A DNA stretch of 64,000 bases from Paracoccaceae bacterium (GCA_012270125.1 JAAXIY010000064.1:1-64000), one strand, 5' to 3'; shown: positions 1-8,282, numbered from the stretch's first letter. Notes: generated by a model from the letters alone, not told the origin. A program made the numbers and translations.

Positions 1-890
1 TCAATTAGCCCAAATGAATTTTCTGCGGAAATAAGATCTAGCTGATTCCAATTCTCTGAAATTGGGAAATCAAATACCTGAAGCTCTGTCGTCTCATTAT
101 TACCAAGAAAGCCTCCAACTAAAGCTCTGCCAGCCCCATCAGGCCTGGTATGAACTTGGTTATCTATGTCGATTAGCCATGGACAGCTCTCTGGAAAGGG
201 CTTCTCTGGCCTGACTATCAACAACTCATGGTGTCTTGATGTGAAGGAATGCTCAGCTTTTGCGTATCTGCTAAACTGGCCCGCATGGGCGCCAGCGCAA
301 TTAATTATAATGTTTGCTTCAATCACACAATATGAAGACGTTATGAGGTATTTGTAATTATCCATTTCAGAAATAGTTTTTACTTCAAACGCTTCTCGCA
401 GTTTTCCCCCAAAATTATGAAAAACTGCAACTAGACCATCAATAACTTTTTGATGATTTAGATAGCCACCAATAGGACAGTAAACCCCATAATCTTGAAC
501 AAGCTGGCCTAAATATGACCACTTAGTTATAATTTGCCTCCTATTTAAAGCACTCAAATTTAGTAGGCCATTCGGATCACTACTGCATAACTCTTCAGAC
601 TTTTTACGGTTTGAAGTCAGGAAAAGATGTCCAGTTGTCTGATAATTGATGTCGACATTGAATTCGCTTTCGAAATTCTTCCAAAATAGTTCACTCAAGA
701 ATGACATGCTGATGTTTTCTTTGGTTCCATGTAGGTAGCGTATACCGCCACCAGTTCGCGTTGACTGCCCACAACCCGGACGATCTCTTTCCAGCAGGGT
801 TACTTTTTCGCCGCTGTTCAGAAGGTTATAAGCGCAAGACAGCCCAACTACGCCAGCACCTATTACCACAATATTTTCTATTGAAGTCAT
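1..890 (-). CDS. FAD-dependent oxidoreductase, DAO family (partial, C-terminus outside window)
   Basis: About 296 N-terminal residues are present and the frame stays open to the window edge. It starts MTSIENIVVIGAGVVGLSC, a Rossmann FAD-binding fingerprint (GxGxxG at about residues 11-16) followed by an acidic residue after the second strand (LLERD). An RTGGGIRY stretch fits the flavin-proximal region of the glycine/D-amino-acid oxidase (DAO) superfamily, which includes sarcosine oxidase beta subunits. These enzymes oxidise secondary or D-amino acids to imines in the cytoplasm. The substrate cannot be read from this fragment. The gene points away from the rest of the window, so it may belong to an operon to the left. 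It could equally be a sarcosine, dimethylglycine or D-amino acid oxidase; only the family is secure. Confidence 0.85.
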   Translation of the reverse strand, partial: MTSIENIVVIGAGVVGLSCAYNLLNSGEKVTLLERDRPGCGQSTRTGGGIRYLHGTKENISMSFLSELFWKNFESEFNVDINYQTTGHLFLTSNRKKSEELCSSDPNGLLNLSALNRRQIITKWSYLGQLVQDYGVYCPIGGYLNHQKVIDGLVAVFHNFGGKLREAFEVKTISEMDNYKYLITSSYCVIEANIIINCAGAHAGQFSRYAKAEHSFTSRHHELLIVRPEKPFPESCPWLIDIDNQVHTRPDGAGRALVGGFLGNNETTELQVFDFPISENWNQLDLISAENSFGLI

Positions 891-902
891 TAATAATACA
901 TT

Positions 903-927
903 AACCCGTAAAGCTGTGGGTTCCAAA
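903..927 (+). repeat. 25-bp direct repeat, copy A
   Basis: Begins AACCCGTAAAGC and ends GTGGGTTCCAAA. It matches copy B at 9403-9427 at 24 of 25 positions in the same orientation. The last 11 bases (TGGGTTCCAAA) are immediately repeated in tandem at 928-938. It contains a small dyad, AACCC...GGGTT. It lies between the FAD oxidoreductase start and the 1162 gene. It may be a recombination site, a dispersed repeat or a transcription signal; the sequence alone does not decide. Confidence 0.7.
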
Positions 928-1098
928 TGGGTTCCAAAAATTTGATTTTTCTCTAAAAATATGGTATACGATTTTGGCCAAAATTTATAGGCAAATAGGA
1001 TAAGGTATTAAAAATATAGCTTACTTATCAAAAAAATGCCTCATTCATTTTTAAGAATATAAAAACAATTTAAAACAAATGATTGAGTAGTTTCTAAG

Positions 1099-1135
1099 CG
1101 AGACAGTAACGCTGTCTTAAAAAGCCTCTGTCTCG
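1099..1135 (+). promoter_or_regulatory. Leader with two mutually exclusive hairpins
   Basis: CGAGACAG (1099-1106) can pair with CTGTC (1112-1116) in a small hairpin with loop TAACG, or with CTGTCTCG (1128-1135) as a perfect 8-bp outer stem. Both cannot form together. The element ends about 26 bases before the start of the 1162 gene, whose ribosome-binding site (AAAGGAG) follows directly. It may be an RNA leader structure or simply a terminator or operator dyad. The remainder of 891-1161 is AT-rich, with no gene that I can support. Confidence 0.45.
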
Positions 1136-1161
1136 TTCAACTTTTTACAAAGGAGAACGAA

Positions 1162-1353
1162 ATGCTTGTTCACAGTTTATATGAAAAAGTCGCCAATACG
1201 ATAAGCCAAGCAAACTTATCAAAACTCTCTAGAAGCCAAACTGATTGGTTGGAGGAAGAATTATCAAGACTATCAGCTGAAAAACAGGGCGACATAGATG
1301 AGATTGGGTATGATGAAATATTAAAAGCTTTCAATCGAGCTAAGTCTAGGTGA
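1162..1353 (+). CDS. Small hypothetical protein (63 aa)
   Basis: I do not recognise this protein. It is preceded by a strong ribosome-binding site (AAAGGAGAACGAA) at good spacing. The product is short, charged and probably all helical, with a lysine/arginine-rich C-terminus (FNRAKSR). It has no signal peptide or membrane segment and no cysteine. The next gene starts only 4 bases after its stop codon, so the two are probably cotranscribed. A helical small cytoplasmic protein is all that can be said; no function is assigned. Confidence 0.6.
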   Translation: MLVHSLYEKVANTISQANLSKLSRSQTDWLEEELSRLSAEKQGDIDEIGYDEILKAFNRAKSR

Positions 1354-1357
1354 AGCT

Positions 1358-1873
1358 ATGAGATATGCTCTGATTTTTTTGATTTTAACGGTCAATTTTG
1401 CACGTGCAGACGATGAAAATTTCACTCGAAAAGCTGCCAAGCACTACAATCTTACACCGTTGTCAGATTATTTACAGGATGCAAGCAGCAACATTCATGC
1501 TCTTCTTGAAGTTACTAAAAGGTGCTCTGCTTTGCTTGGAAGTTCTGCGTGGGCGCTGTCTCACCTTAATGGGTTATCTGATGATGATCCACAAATCTTA
1601 GATCTTGATACAATGTACGAAGATTTAAGACAATTTAGCTTTAGAGTTCATGTTCAGGCAATAAGAGGTGTAGAATTAAATCAAGACACCTACACAGAAA
1701 GTGTGATTGAGGTTGATCCTGATATTCATGATTACCAAACTCAGTATTTTGGTCGGCTACACCGAAATCACGATAAAGACGCCACATTAATTGAAAATGA
1801 TCCTCTTTTGCAGGATGAAACTTTTGCCTGTATCGGCACCCACGAGCAACTAAGAGAGGGAGGGTATTTTTAA
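1358..1873 (+). CDS. Predicted secreted protein of unknown function (171 aa)
   Basis: The N-terminus MRYALIFLILTVNFARADD has the basic, hydrophobic and A-x-A-like regions of a Sec signal peptide, with cleavage likely after ARA near residue 17. The mature part is acidic, about 150 residues, with two cysteines (in KRCSALL and FACIGTH) that could form a disulfide in the periplasm. I recognise no domain. It begins 4 bases after the 63-residue gene and so probably shares its transcript and leader. It ends 25 bp before the convergent ABC ATPase gene. Confidence 0.6.
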   Translation: MRYALIFLILTVNFARADDENFTRKAAKHYNLTPLSDYLQDASSNIHALLEVTKRCSALLGSSAWALSHLNGLSDDDPQILDLDTMYEDLRQFSFRVHVQAIRGVELNQDTYTESVIEVDPDIHDYQTQYFGRLHRNHDKDATLIENDPLLQDETFACIGTHEQLREGGYF

Positions 1874-1898
1874 AATGAACAAAATAACTTAGTCCACA

Positions 1899-2894
1899 CT
1901 ATGCACTAAGCTTATGTAAGTCTGTTTTGTTCCACTTACATTTTACATTTTGTCCTATCTTGAGCTCATTTTTATAAAAATCTCTATCAGGTAAGTTTGC
2001 TTTTAGGGTAAATTGTTCGAGGTTAGAAACAGTTATGTTCACACTGTTTCCAAGAAACTCGATGTCTTTCACAGTATATGTAGATTTACTCTTTTTTTGC
2101 CCTTTTTCCAATTCAGATATTGTTAGCCTGTCTGTACGTAAAGAATAGGTGTAGTCATCGAATTCTAGTATATTATGCCCCCCGACGAAATCAGCTACGA
2201 ATACATTAACAGGTTTGTTGAACAAATTAATTGGGGATGCGAATTGTTCAATTCGACCTTCATTCATAACAACGCCGACGGTTGCAAGCGCAAGTGCCTC
2301 ATCTTGGGAATGTGTAACATGAATAAAAGTAATCCCTAAGTCGCGTTGCATTTGCTTTAATTCTGCTCGCATATCTATTCGCAAAGCTGGATCCAAGGCT
2401 GACAAAGGTTCATCCAACAATAAAATTTTTGGTTTTGTGATGAGAGCTCTCGCCAATGCTACTCTCTGCTTTTGTCCACCCGAAAGTTGGTCTGGAAGCC
2501 GTGTATCATAACCCTGCATTCTAACTAATTCGATAAATTTTGATGCTTTATCGTAACGTTCCGATTTTGATACGCCTTTAATCTTAAGAGCAAATGCAAC
2601 ATTATCCAAAACAGAAAGATGTGGAAATAGAGCGTAATTTTGAAACATCATTGATGTTCCACGATTTGCTGGGGTCAAATCATTAAGCCTCTTATTTCCC
2701 AATAATATATCGCCACCAGAAATTTCTTCATGACCAGCTATCATTCGAAGTAATGATGTTTTTCCACAACCGGAGGGTCCAAGCAGACAGCAATATTCTT
2801 TTGCTTCGATTTTTAGGCTTATTCCCTTTACAGCTTCCGTTTTGCCGTAAAATTTTTGAACGCCTACAAACTCCAAGTCCTGATCTACATCCAT
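1899..2894 (-). CDS. ABC transporter ATP-binding protein, PotA-like
   Basis: 331 residues, the length of PotA/UgpC-type importer ATPases. Walker A GPSGCGKT is at residues 39-46, the ABC signature LSGGQ at 137-141 and Walker B ILLLDEP at 157-163. An H-loop (THSQDEAL) follows, then a C-terminal regulatory beta domain (about 235-331). This cytoplasmic subunit powers uptake. Its partners are transcribed divergently: binding protein at 3149 and permeases at 4493 and 5385. The separation of ATPase from permeases by a shared 254-bp control region is slightly unusual. The family handles polyamines, opines, phosphonates and other small solutes; the neighbouring ureide enzymes suggest a ureide substrate, which is inference. 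Confidence 0.9.
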   Translation of the reverse strand: MDVDQDLEFVGVQKFYGKTEAVKGISLKIEAKEYCCLLGPSGCGKTSLLRMIAGHEEISGGDILLGNKRLNDLTPANRGTSMMFQNYALFPHLSVLDNVAFALKIKGVSKSERYDKASKFIELVRMQGYDTRLPDQLSGGQKQRVALARALITKPKILLLDEPLSALDPALRIDMRAELKQMQRDLGITFIHVTHSQDEALALATVGVVMNEGRIEQFASPINLFNKPVNVFVADFVGGHNILEFDDYTYSLRTDRLTISELEKGQKKSKSTYTVKDIEFLGNSVNITVSNLEQFTLKANLPDRDFYKNELKIGQNVKCKWNKTDLHKLSA

Positions 2895-3148
2895 TTGAAA
2901 GTTATCCCCATAGTTGAGCTGTTTCGGTAAATCGAAGATATATTTCCATCAAGTACCGAAACGGATTTTTGGAATAAAATGTGAAATTTTTGTATAAATT
3001 ATGAGCAAAATAACTTTTGCATCCCATTTTTTGTGCAAAATTTGGCATTTTAGGGGGAAATTTAATCATGATGAATTGTTCACTTTTCCTTTTTTAATCT
3101 AGTAACCGCTGAATGCTGGTGGACGGATAATTGAAAGGATAAATTTCT
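2895..3148. promoter_or_regulatory. Divergent promoter region with three inverted-repeat arms
   Basis: This 254-bp AT-rich region separates the divergent ATPase and binding-protein genes and must hold both promoters. Seen directly: a 9-bp inverted repeat GTTTCGGTA (2921-2929) / TACCGAAAC (2954-2962); a palindrome GCAAAATAACTTTTGC (3005-3020); and a third arm TGCAAAA (3034-3040) that also pairs with TTTTGCA at 3015-3021. These are good operator candidates. No regulator gene is adjacent. Confidence 0.45.
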
Positions 3149-4414
3149 ATGAGTACAAAATTTTCACGCAGAAATGCTCTTAAAATGGGATTAGGAGCGG
3201 GCTTGGGTGCAACTACGGCGTTGTACGCTCCAGCAGTTTTATCGTCCGACGCGCCTGTCATTCGATATCTTGGAACTGCCGTGAACATGGGTGACGAGAT
3301 TGAGAAAAAACTTTTTGAAGATACAGGAATTAAAGTTCAGTATATTTCGAAAACGACTGACGAAGTTACAAAAAGTGTTTTAACGCAACCAAACAGTTTC
3401 GATATTGTCGATAGCGAGTATTTTAGTCTTCCTAAACTTGTTCCGTCAGGAAATATTCTGGGTATGGATACAACCAGAATTAAAGAATGGGACAATGTTA
3501 CATCCATATTCACAAAAGGCATCACACCAGGTGGCAAAAAAGTAGGTTTACAAGGAACAGCGCCATCTAAGGTAATGTATCTGACTGGTGCGACATCTGG
3601 CGAATTTGCAGATGATGCTACTCAATATGCGACTTTAATACCTACCGTATACAATGCCGACACGCTCGGAATCAGACCAGACCTTATAGACGGTCCTATC
3701 ACTTCCTGGGCAGATTTGATGCGCCCAGAATTTAAAGGAAAAGCGGCTACGTTAAACATTCCATCCATTGGAATTATGGATGCTGCAATGGTTGTAGAAG
3801 CAATGGGTGAATACACGTATCCTGATAAAGGTAATATGACAAAGGCAGAAATTGATCTTACGATGAAAATTTTTACTGAGGCTAAAAAGGCAGGCCACTT
3901 CAGAGCATTTTGGTCAGACTTTAACGAAAGTGTGAACCTCATGGCCTCTGGTGAAGTTGTAATTCAATCAATGTGGTCACCTGCCATTACAGCTGTTAAG
4001 GCCCAAGGAAAGCCATGCATTTATCAACCACTGAAGGAAGGATATCGCGCTTGGGCGGCTGGATTTGCATTGCCAAAAACTACAAAAGGCAAACAAGCTG
4101 ACGTTGTTTATGAATTCATTAATTGGTATTTAAGCGGATGGGTTGGTGCTTATCTTAACAGACAGGGATATTATTCTGCTGTCCTATCAACAGCGAAAGA
4201 ATATATGTCTGAAAATGAGTGGGGCTTTTGGATGGAAGGCAAGCCTGCTACGGAGGATATTCTTAGCCCAAGCGGTGCAAAGCTTGGTTCTGTCGGTGAA
4301 GTTCGTGATGGTGGTTCGTACGAAGATCGTATGGGTGGCGTCGCATGTTGGAACGCAACCATGGATGAGAACAAGTATATGGTTCGAAAATGGAATGAAA
4401 TGGTAGCGGCCTAA
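3149..4414 (+). CDS. ABC transporter substrate-binding protein, PotD-like, Tat-exported
   Basis: 421 residues starting MSTKFSRRNALKMGLGAG. The SRRNALK twin-arginine motif followed by a weakly hydrophobic stretch ending in APAVLSSDAP suggests Tat export to the periplasm. The mature protein resembles the spermidine/putrescine-binding (PotD, extracellular solute-binding type 1/8) family. A GAAAGGA ribosome-binding site precedes the ATG. Two permease genes and two ureide-type enzymes follow on the same strand, so it probably delivers allantoin or a related ureide. Polyamine or opine transport cannot be excluded from the sequence. A stem-loop just downstream probably raises its transcript level over the permeases. 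Confidence 0.88.
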   Translation: MSTKFSRRNALKMGLGAGLGATTALYAPAVLSSDAPVIRYLGTAVNMGDEIEKKLFEDTGIKVQYISKTTDEVTKSVLTQPNSFDIVDSEYFSLPKLVPSGNILGMDTTRIKEWDNVTSIFTKGITPGGKKVGLQGTAPSKVMYLTGATSGEFADDATQYATLIPTVYNADTLGIRPDLIDGPITSWADLMRPEFKGKAATLNIPSIGIMDAAMVVEAMGEYTYPDKGNMTKAEIDLTMKIFTEAKKAGHFRAFWSDFNESVNLMASGEVVIQSMWSPAITAVKAQGKPCIYQPLKEGYRAWAAGFALPKTTKGKQADVVYEFINWYLSGWVGAYLNRQGYYSAVLSTAKEYMSENEWGFWMEGKPATEDILSPSGAKLGSVGEVRDGGSYEDRMGGVACWNATMDENKYMVRKWNEMVAA

Positions 4415-4433
4415 TTTAAAACTTTAAAGAAGG

Positions 4434-4465
4434 GGCTGGTGTCTAGTGCTTAGCATCAGCCTTTT
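4434..4465 (+). terminator. Intra-operon stem-loop after the binding-protein gene
   Basis: GGCTGGTG (4434-4441) pairs with CATCAGCC (4454-4461), an 8-bp stem with one G-T pair, followed by TTTT. It lies between the binding protein and the first permease. It probably acts as a partial terminator or mRNA stabiliser, as is common for importers that need excess binding protein. Confidence 0.6.
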
Positions 4466-4492
4466 CACTTCTAAAAACTGTGGACTAAAATT

Positions 4493-5383
4493 TTGGTTGA
4501 ATATCTACAAGAGAAATTTAAGCCCAAACTTTATTGGCTGGCGTTCCCGTTTGCGCTAGTTTTTTTTATTTTTTTCATTATTCCTCTGTTTCTCACCTTT
4601 ATTGTCAGCTTTTGGGATTACAACGATTATTCAATTATCCCAGATTTAATTTTTGATAATTATATTTACATTTTTGAAGGATGCTTTCGTTTCAATGCAG
4701 AGCTATGCATGACCTTCAAAACATATCTCTCAACACTTTATTTTTGTTTTATTACCTGGTTGGTCACTTTAGTTCTTGGGTTTTTTATCGCATATTTTTT
4801 GGCTTTTTATGTCACTTCAACGCAAATTCAGATTGCACTATTTTTAATTTGCACGATCCCATTTTGGACATCAAACGTTATAAGAATGGTGTCTTGGATT
4901 CCTTTGCTTGGTAGGCACGGTTTAGTCAACGATGCCTTAATCCAAATTGGTTTAATCAAAGAGCCGGTCGAGTGGTTTTTATACTCAGAATTTTCGGTCA
5001 TACTCGCGCTGGTCCACCTCTATACATTGTTTATGATCGTCCCGATTTTTAATTCAATGATGCGTATTGATAAGAGCATTATAGAAGGAGCCTATGATTC
5101 TGGCGCAAACGAAATACAAATCTTATCAAATATTATAATACCTTTGTGTAAACCTGGTATCGTAATAGGCTCTATTTTCGTAATAACGGTTGTTATGGGA
5201 GACTTTATTACTATCGGGATTATGGGAGGGCAACAGCTTGCTTCAATTGGTAAAGTCATAAATACTGAAATGAATTACCTTCAATTGCCGGGCGCAGCTG
5301 CGAATTCTGTCATACTTCTTTTAGTAACAATTATTTTAATTATCATTATGACTAGGTTCATAGATATACGAAAGGAGTTGTAG
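4493..5383 (+). CDS. ABC transporter permease, PotB-like
   Basis: 296 residues with about six hydrophobic membrane segments, the first at residues 16-40. The EAA loop that docks on the ATPase is visible as EGAYDSGANEIQILSNIIIP (around 198-217). It belongs to the binding-protein-dependent inner-membrane permease family. The likely start is TTG at 4493, since no ATG suits the N-terminus; the ribosome-binding site is weak, so the start is uncertain. The stop is one base before the next permease's ATG, so the two are translationally linked. The two proteins would form the heterodimeric channel with the PotA-like ATPase. Confidence 0.85.
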   Translation: MVEYLQEKFKPKLYWLAFPFALVFFIFFIIPLFLTFIVSFWDYNDYSIIPDLIFDNYIYIFEGCFRFNAELCMTFKTYLSTLYFCFITWLVTLVLGFFIAYFLAFYVTSTQIQIALFLICTIPFWTSNVIRMVSWIPLLGRHGLVNDALIQIGLIKEPVEWFLYSEFSVILALVHLYTLFMIVPIFNSMMRIDKSIIEGAYDSGANEIQILSNIIIPLCKPGIVIGSIFVITVVMGDFITIGIMGGQQLASIGKVINTEMNYLQLPGAAANSVILLLVTIILIIIMTRFIDIRKEL

Positions 5384-5384
5384 G

Positions 5385-6266
5385 ATGCACCGAACTGGGT
5401 CACGTGGATTTTATTTCTTTTTAATAATTTTTACTCTTTTTGTTATTTTTTTGTATGGTCCGATGTTTTCTATAATTTTGCTTAGTTTTCAAGGACCAGA
5501 GGGTGGCCTCACTTTCCCAATGAATGGAGTATCCTTTCATTGGTTTGGGGAATTATGGAGAGGCGCCGGCGTTGTCGATATAGGTTCGGCATTCAGACGC
5601 TCTTTGGTTTTGGGCTTCGTTGTTATGATTTTAACCGTAACTTTATCTGTGGCTGCCGGTCTGGCATTTAGGAAAAAGTTTAAAGGATCAGAGCTTTTAT
5701 TTTTGACAACAATTGCCAGTCTAATTGTGCCATCTATTGTATTGTCTTTGGGTGTTGCACTTGAATTTAGGTTGTTAGATGAGACAGTAAAATGGTTTGG
5801 TGAAGCTTTTGGAATAGAGAAAATTAATTATGAGTTTCAGACGACCCTGGGCATGTTCACTAGTGGAATGGGTACTCAACTTACTTGGACGCTTCCATTT
5901 GGGCTTTTAATAATGTTTGCGGTTTTTAATCGCTTTGATAAATCATATGAAGAAGCTGCTCAAGATTTGGGAGCAAGCCAATGGCAAACATTAAAAGAAG
6001 TAGTGCTTCCAATAATTGCACCAAGCATTGTTGGTATTGGTCTTTTTGGATTTACTTTATCTTATGACGAGCTTGCCAGGTCCTCTCAGGTAATGGGTGC
6101 GACTAACACACTTCCTTTAGAGCTACGCGGATTAACCACCACGGTTACTACCCCGATAATATATGCCTTAGGAACCCTCACTACTCTTTTTTCATTTTTG
6201 GTGATTGGTATCTTTTTCCTAAGTGCATGGTTGCTTTCAAGTGCAAGGTCAAAATCAGAAAGTTAG
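5385..6266 (+). CDS. ABC transporter permease, PotC-like
   Basis: 293 residues, about six transmembrane segments, with the EAA loop as EEAAQDLGASQWQTLKEVVLP (around 188-208). This is the second half of the importer channel. An AAAGGAG ribosome-binding site lies within the end of the preceding gene. The racemase gene follows after a 26-base gap, so transporter and enzymes very probably share one transcript. Codon and base use match the AT-rich neighbours. Confidence 0.87.
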   Translation: MHRTGSRGFYFFLIIFTLFVIFLYGPMFSIILLSFQGPEGGLTFPMNGVSFHWFGELWRGAGVVDIGSAFRRSLVLGFVVMILTVTLSVAAGLAFRKKFKGSELLFLTTIASLIVPSIVLSLGVALEFRLLDETVKWFGEAFGIEKINYEFQTTLGMFTSGMGTQLTWTLPFGLLIMFAVFNRFDKSYEEAAQDLGASQWQTLKEVVLPIIAPSIVGIGLFGFTLSYDELARSSQVMGATNTLPLELRGLTTTVTTPIIYALGTLTTLFSFLVIGIFFLSAWLLSSARSKSES

Positions 6267-6292
6267 CGCATGAACAGTATAAACGGCAAGCA

Positions 6293-6928
6293 ATGAAGGT
6301 AATTCTAATAAATCCTAATAGCACGGAAGCTATGACATTAAGTTCAGTTGAAACAGCTCAAAAGACTGCTCCTGAAATAAATTTTGAGGGATGGACTTCA
6401 TTTGATGGCCCGCCTTCTATTCAGGGAGAAGAAGATGGGAACTATGCTACTCAACCTTTGCTGGAATTGGTAAAAAAAGCAAATAAGCAGAAACCTTCTG
6501 CAATAATTATTGGTTGTTTTGACGATACAGGTCTTGAGCAAGCGCGAGAAATTTCTTTGTGTCCAGTCTTGGGTATTGGTGAGTCAAGTTTTCTGCTTTC
6601 TTATTTGTTTTCAGGTAAGACTGCGGTCATTACAACTGTTCATGAGGCTGTTCCAATTATAAAGAAAAATATTAAAAATGCTGGCTACAGCACTCTCATA
6701 AGTGAGGTGATAGCGGCAGATGTTGAAGTTTTAGACCTGGAGTTTAGTCCTGCCCAGTCAGCTGTAAAATTTGCACAGGCCTCCAAGGCTTTAGACGGAA
6801 GCACACAAAATATAATTTTGGGATGTGCTGGGGCGGTAAAAATAAAAGATGAGTTTGAAACTATTACTGGTTACAAATCCTTTGATGGTGTAACAAGCGC
6901 AGCCAAGCTTTGTCGCGCCCTGCTGTAG
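6293..6928 (+). CDS. Asp/Glu/hydantoin racemase family protein (probable allantoin/hydantoin racemase)
   Basis: 211 residues from the ATG at 6293, whose N-terminus MKVILINPNSTEAM is the typical opening of hydantoin and allantoin racemases; the same frame extends 22 codons upstream but overlaps the permease gene and looks non-native. The two catalytic cysteines of this two-base racemase fold are present: C75 in GCFDDTGL and C178 in LGCAGA. The GCFDD-type motif is characteristic of hydantoin/allantoin racemases rather than glutamate racemase. With the ureidoglycine aminohydrolase next door the likely job is interconversion of allantoin enantiomers so that both can be degraded. A maleate isomerase-like activity is less likely. 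Confidence 0.82.
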   Translation: MKVILINPNSTEAMTLSSVETAQKTAPEINFEGWTSFDGPPSIQGEEDGNYATQPLLELVKKANKQKPSAIIIGCFDDTGLEQAREISLCPVLGIGESSFLLSYLFSGKTAVITTVHEAVPIIKKNIKNAGYSTLISEVIAADVEVLDLEFSPAQSAVKFAQASKALDGSTQNIILGCAGAVKIKDEFETITGYKSFDGVTSAAKLCRALL

Positions 6929-6975
6929 AGTTTTCAGTTATTAAACACGTAAATGATTAATTGGAAAAAAATCAT

Positions 6976-7797
6976 ATGAAAAAAAATAATTATTTTTCTC
7001 CAGTGGGTGGGCTCCCACAGCAGTCAAAATTACTTACTGATAGAGCAGTATTTAAAAGTTCTTATGCTGTAATTCCCCGTGGTTGTTTTACGGATATAGT
7101 TACTAGTACGCTTCCTCTTTGGAAAAATATGAGGATGTGGATTGTTGCACGGCCAATGACAGGTTTTGCTGAAACATTTAGTCAGTATGTGGTACAGCTA
7201 GAACCAAACGGAGGAAGCGAAAATCCAGAATCTAATTCGGATGTTCAGTCAGTACTTTTTTTGACGTCTGGTTCAGCTGAATTAAAAGTTAATAGTGAAA
7301 GACATATTTTAAAAAGTGGTAGTTACGTCTATATACCTGCTGGTTCTGAATGGAGTATCTGGAGTAATTCAAATGAAATAACCAATTTTCATTGGATACG
7401 CAAAGTATATAAAGATGTAAAAGGTGTAGAACGTCCGATAGCATTCGTAAAAAATGAAACTGAATGCGAAGATGTCGAAATGCCTAATTCTAATAGTACT
7501 TGGTTCACTAAGCGTTTTGTTGATGCCAATGATGTTCGTCATGACATGCATGTTAATATTGTGACTTTTCAGCCAGGCGGTGTAATTCCTTTTGCAGAAA
7601 CACATGTGATGGAGCATGGGATATTTATTCTTGAAGGAAAAGCTGTATATCACCTTAATCAAGATTGGGTTGAGGTGGAGGCGGGAGATTTTTTATGGCT
7701 TCGAGCTTTTTGCCCTCAGGCCTGTTATGCTGGAGGACCAGGGCCATTCAGATATTTGCTCTACAAGGATGTAAATAGGCATGTGCCTTTTTTATAA
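6976..7797 (+). CDS. allE: (S)-ureidoglycine aminohydrolase (bicupin)
   Basis: 273 residues, the size of E. coli AllE and plant UGlyAH, with two cupin domains (about 60-145 and 190-265). The C-terminal cupin carries the metal site: E208, H210, H214 and Q248, in ETHVMEH and PQAC. The ending LLYKDVNRHVPF is very close to the AllE C-terminus. The enzyme releases ammonia from (S)-ureidoglycine to give (S)-ureidoglycolate, late in purine/allantoin breakdown. I chose ATG 6976; TTG 6961 would add five residues. It is the last gene of the transporter-racemase operon. Allantoinase and allantoate amidohydrolase are not in the window, so the pathway must be completed elsewhere. Confidence 0.85.
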   Translation: MKKNNYFSPVGGLPQQSKLLTDRAVFKSSYAVIPRGCFTDIVTSTLPLWKNMRMWIVARPMTGFAETFSQYVVQLEPNGGSENPESNSDVQSVLFLTSGSAELKVNSERHILKSGSYVYIPAGSEWSIWSNSNEITNFHWIRKVYKDVKGVERPIAFVKNETECEDVEMPNSNSTWFTKRFVDANDVRHDMHVNIVTFQPGGVIPFAETHVMEHGIFILEGKAVYHLNQDWVEVEAGDFLWLRAFCPQACYAGGPGPFRYLLYKDVNRHVPFL

Positions 7798-7934
7798 TCT
7801 GCATCTAAGCATGCTGATTAATAGCGGTTGTAGCTATCGATAAGTCCCAATGACAGAAATAACAAACTCCCCTTTATCAGGCGTAGGGGGAGGTCGTTAA
7901 AAAACTAGAAGGACAGAGTGGTAAGATACTGCTC

Positions 7935-8282
7935 TTACAATTTATCGGATTTGAGTAACTTTCTTAAATCAGAATTCCCACCTATAAGCTTTTGATCAAT
8001 AAATATCATCGGAAACGTAGGCCAACCTGACCACATCTTTAGAGCTAAACGCTTTCTCCACCCATTAGTGTAGCTACCATATTCTAAGTACTTAAATTTT
8101 TTCCCAGCTTTTCTAAAGTTTCGTTTAGCTTGCCAGACAGCATCATTCCATCTCATCCCTACGATTACAATTTGATTTTCTTCAATAGCTTCCTCAACTT
8201 CATTGATTACTTCTTTATGGTATTCCAAAACTTGCTTTGAGATGTTTGGGTGTAGGTTTTTTTGTGAAAAAATTTTGCGCAT
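7935..8282 (-). CDS. Glutaredoxin-like protein lacking all cysteines
   Basis: 115 residues. The C-terminal half has the glutaredoxin signature: the cis-proline region GWPTFPMIFI and the glutathione-binding GGNSDL. Where the active-site CPYC or CGFS should sit, the sequence reads VGMRWNDAVW. The whole protein contains no cysteine, so thiol-disulfide exchange and Fe-S cluster ligation by cysteine are impossible. It probably keeps the thioredoxin fold for binding glutathione or a protein partner. The N-terminal 30 residues are helical and charged. It is transcribed alone, divergently from the 8340 permease. The family call is secure from the cis-Pro/GG motifs; the role is unknown. Confidence 0.75.
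   Translation of the reverse strand: MRKIFSQKNLHPNISKQVLEYHKEVINEVEEAIEENQIVIVGMRWNDAVWQAKRNFRKAGKKFKYLEYGSYTNGWRKRLALKMWSGWPTFPMIFIDQKLIGGNSDLRKLLKSDKL

Noticed and set aside
6227-6292. Upstream extension of the racemase frame
   Set aside because: It overlaps the permease end and lacks family similarity; MKVILINPNS is the typical racemase N-terminus.
7868-7892. Hairpin CTCCCC...GGGGGAG after the ureidoglycine aminohydrolase gene
   Set aside because: The arms pair, but no T-run follows and the loop is long; terminator status is not supported.
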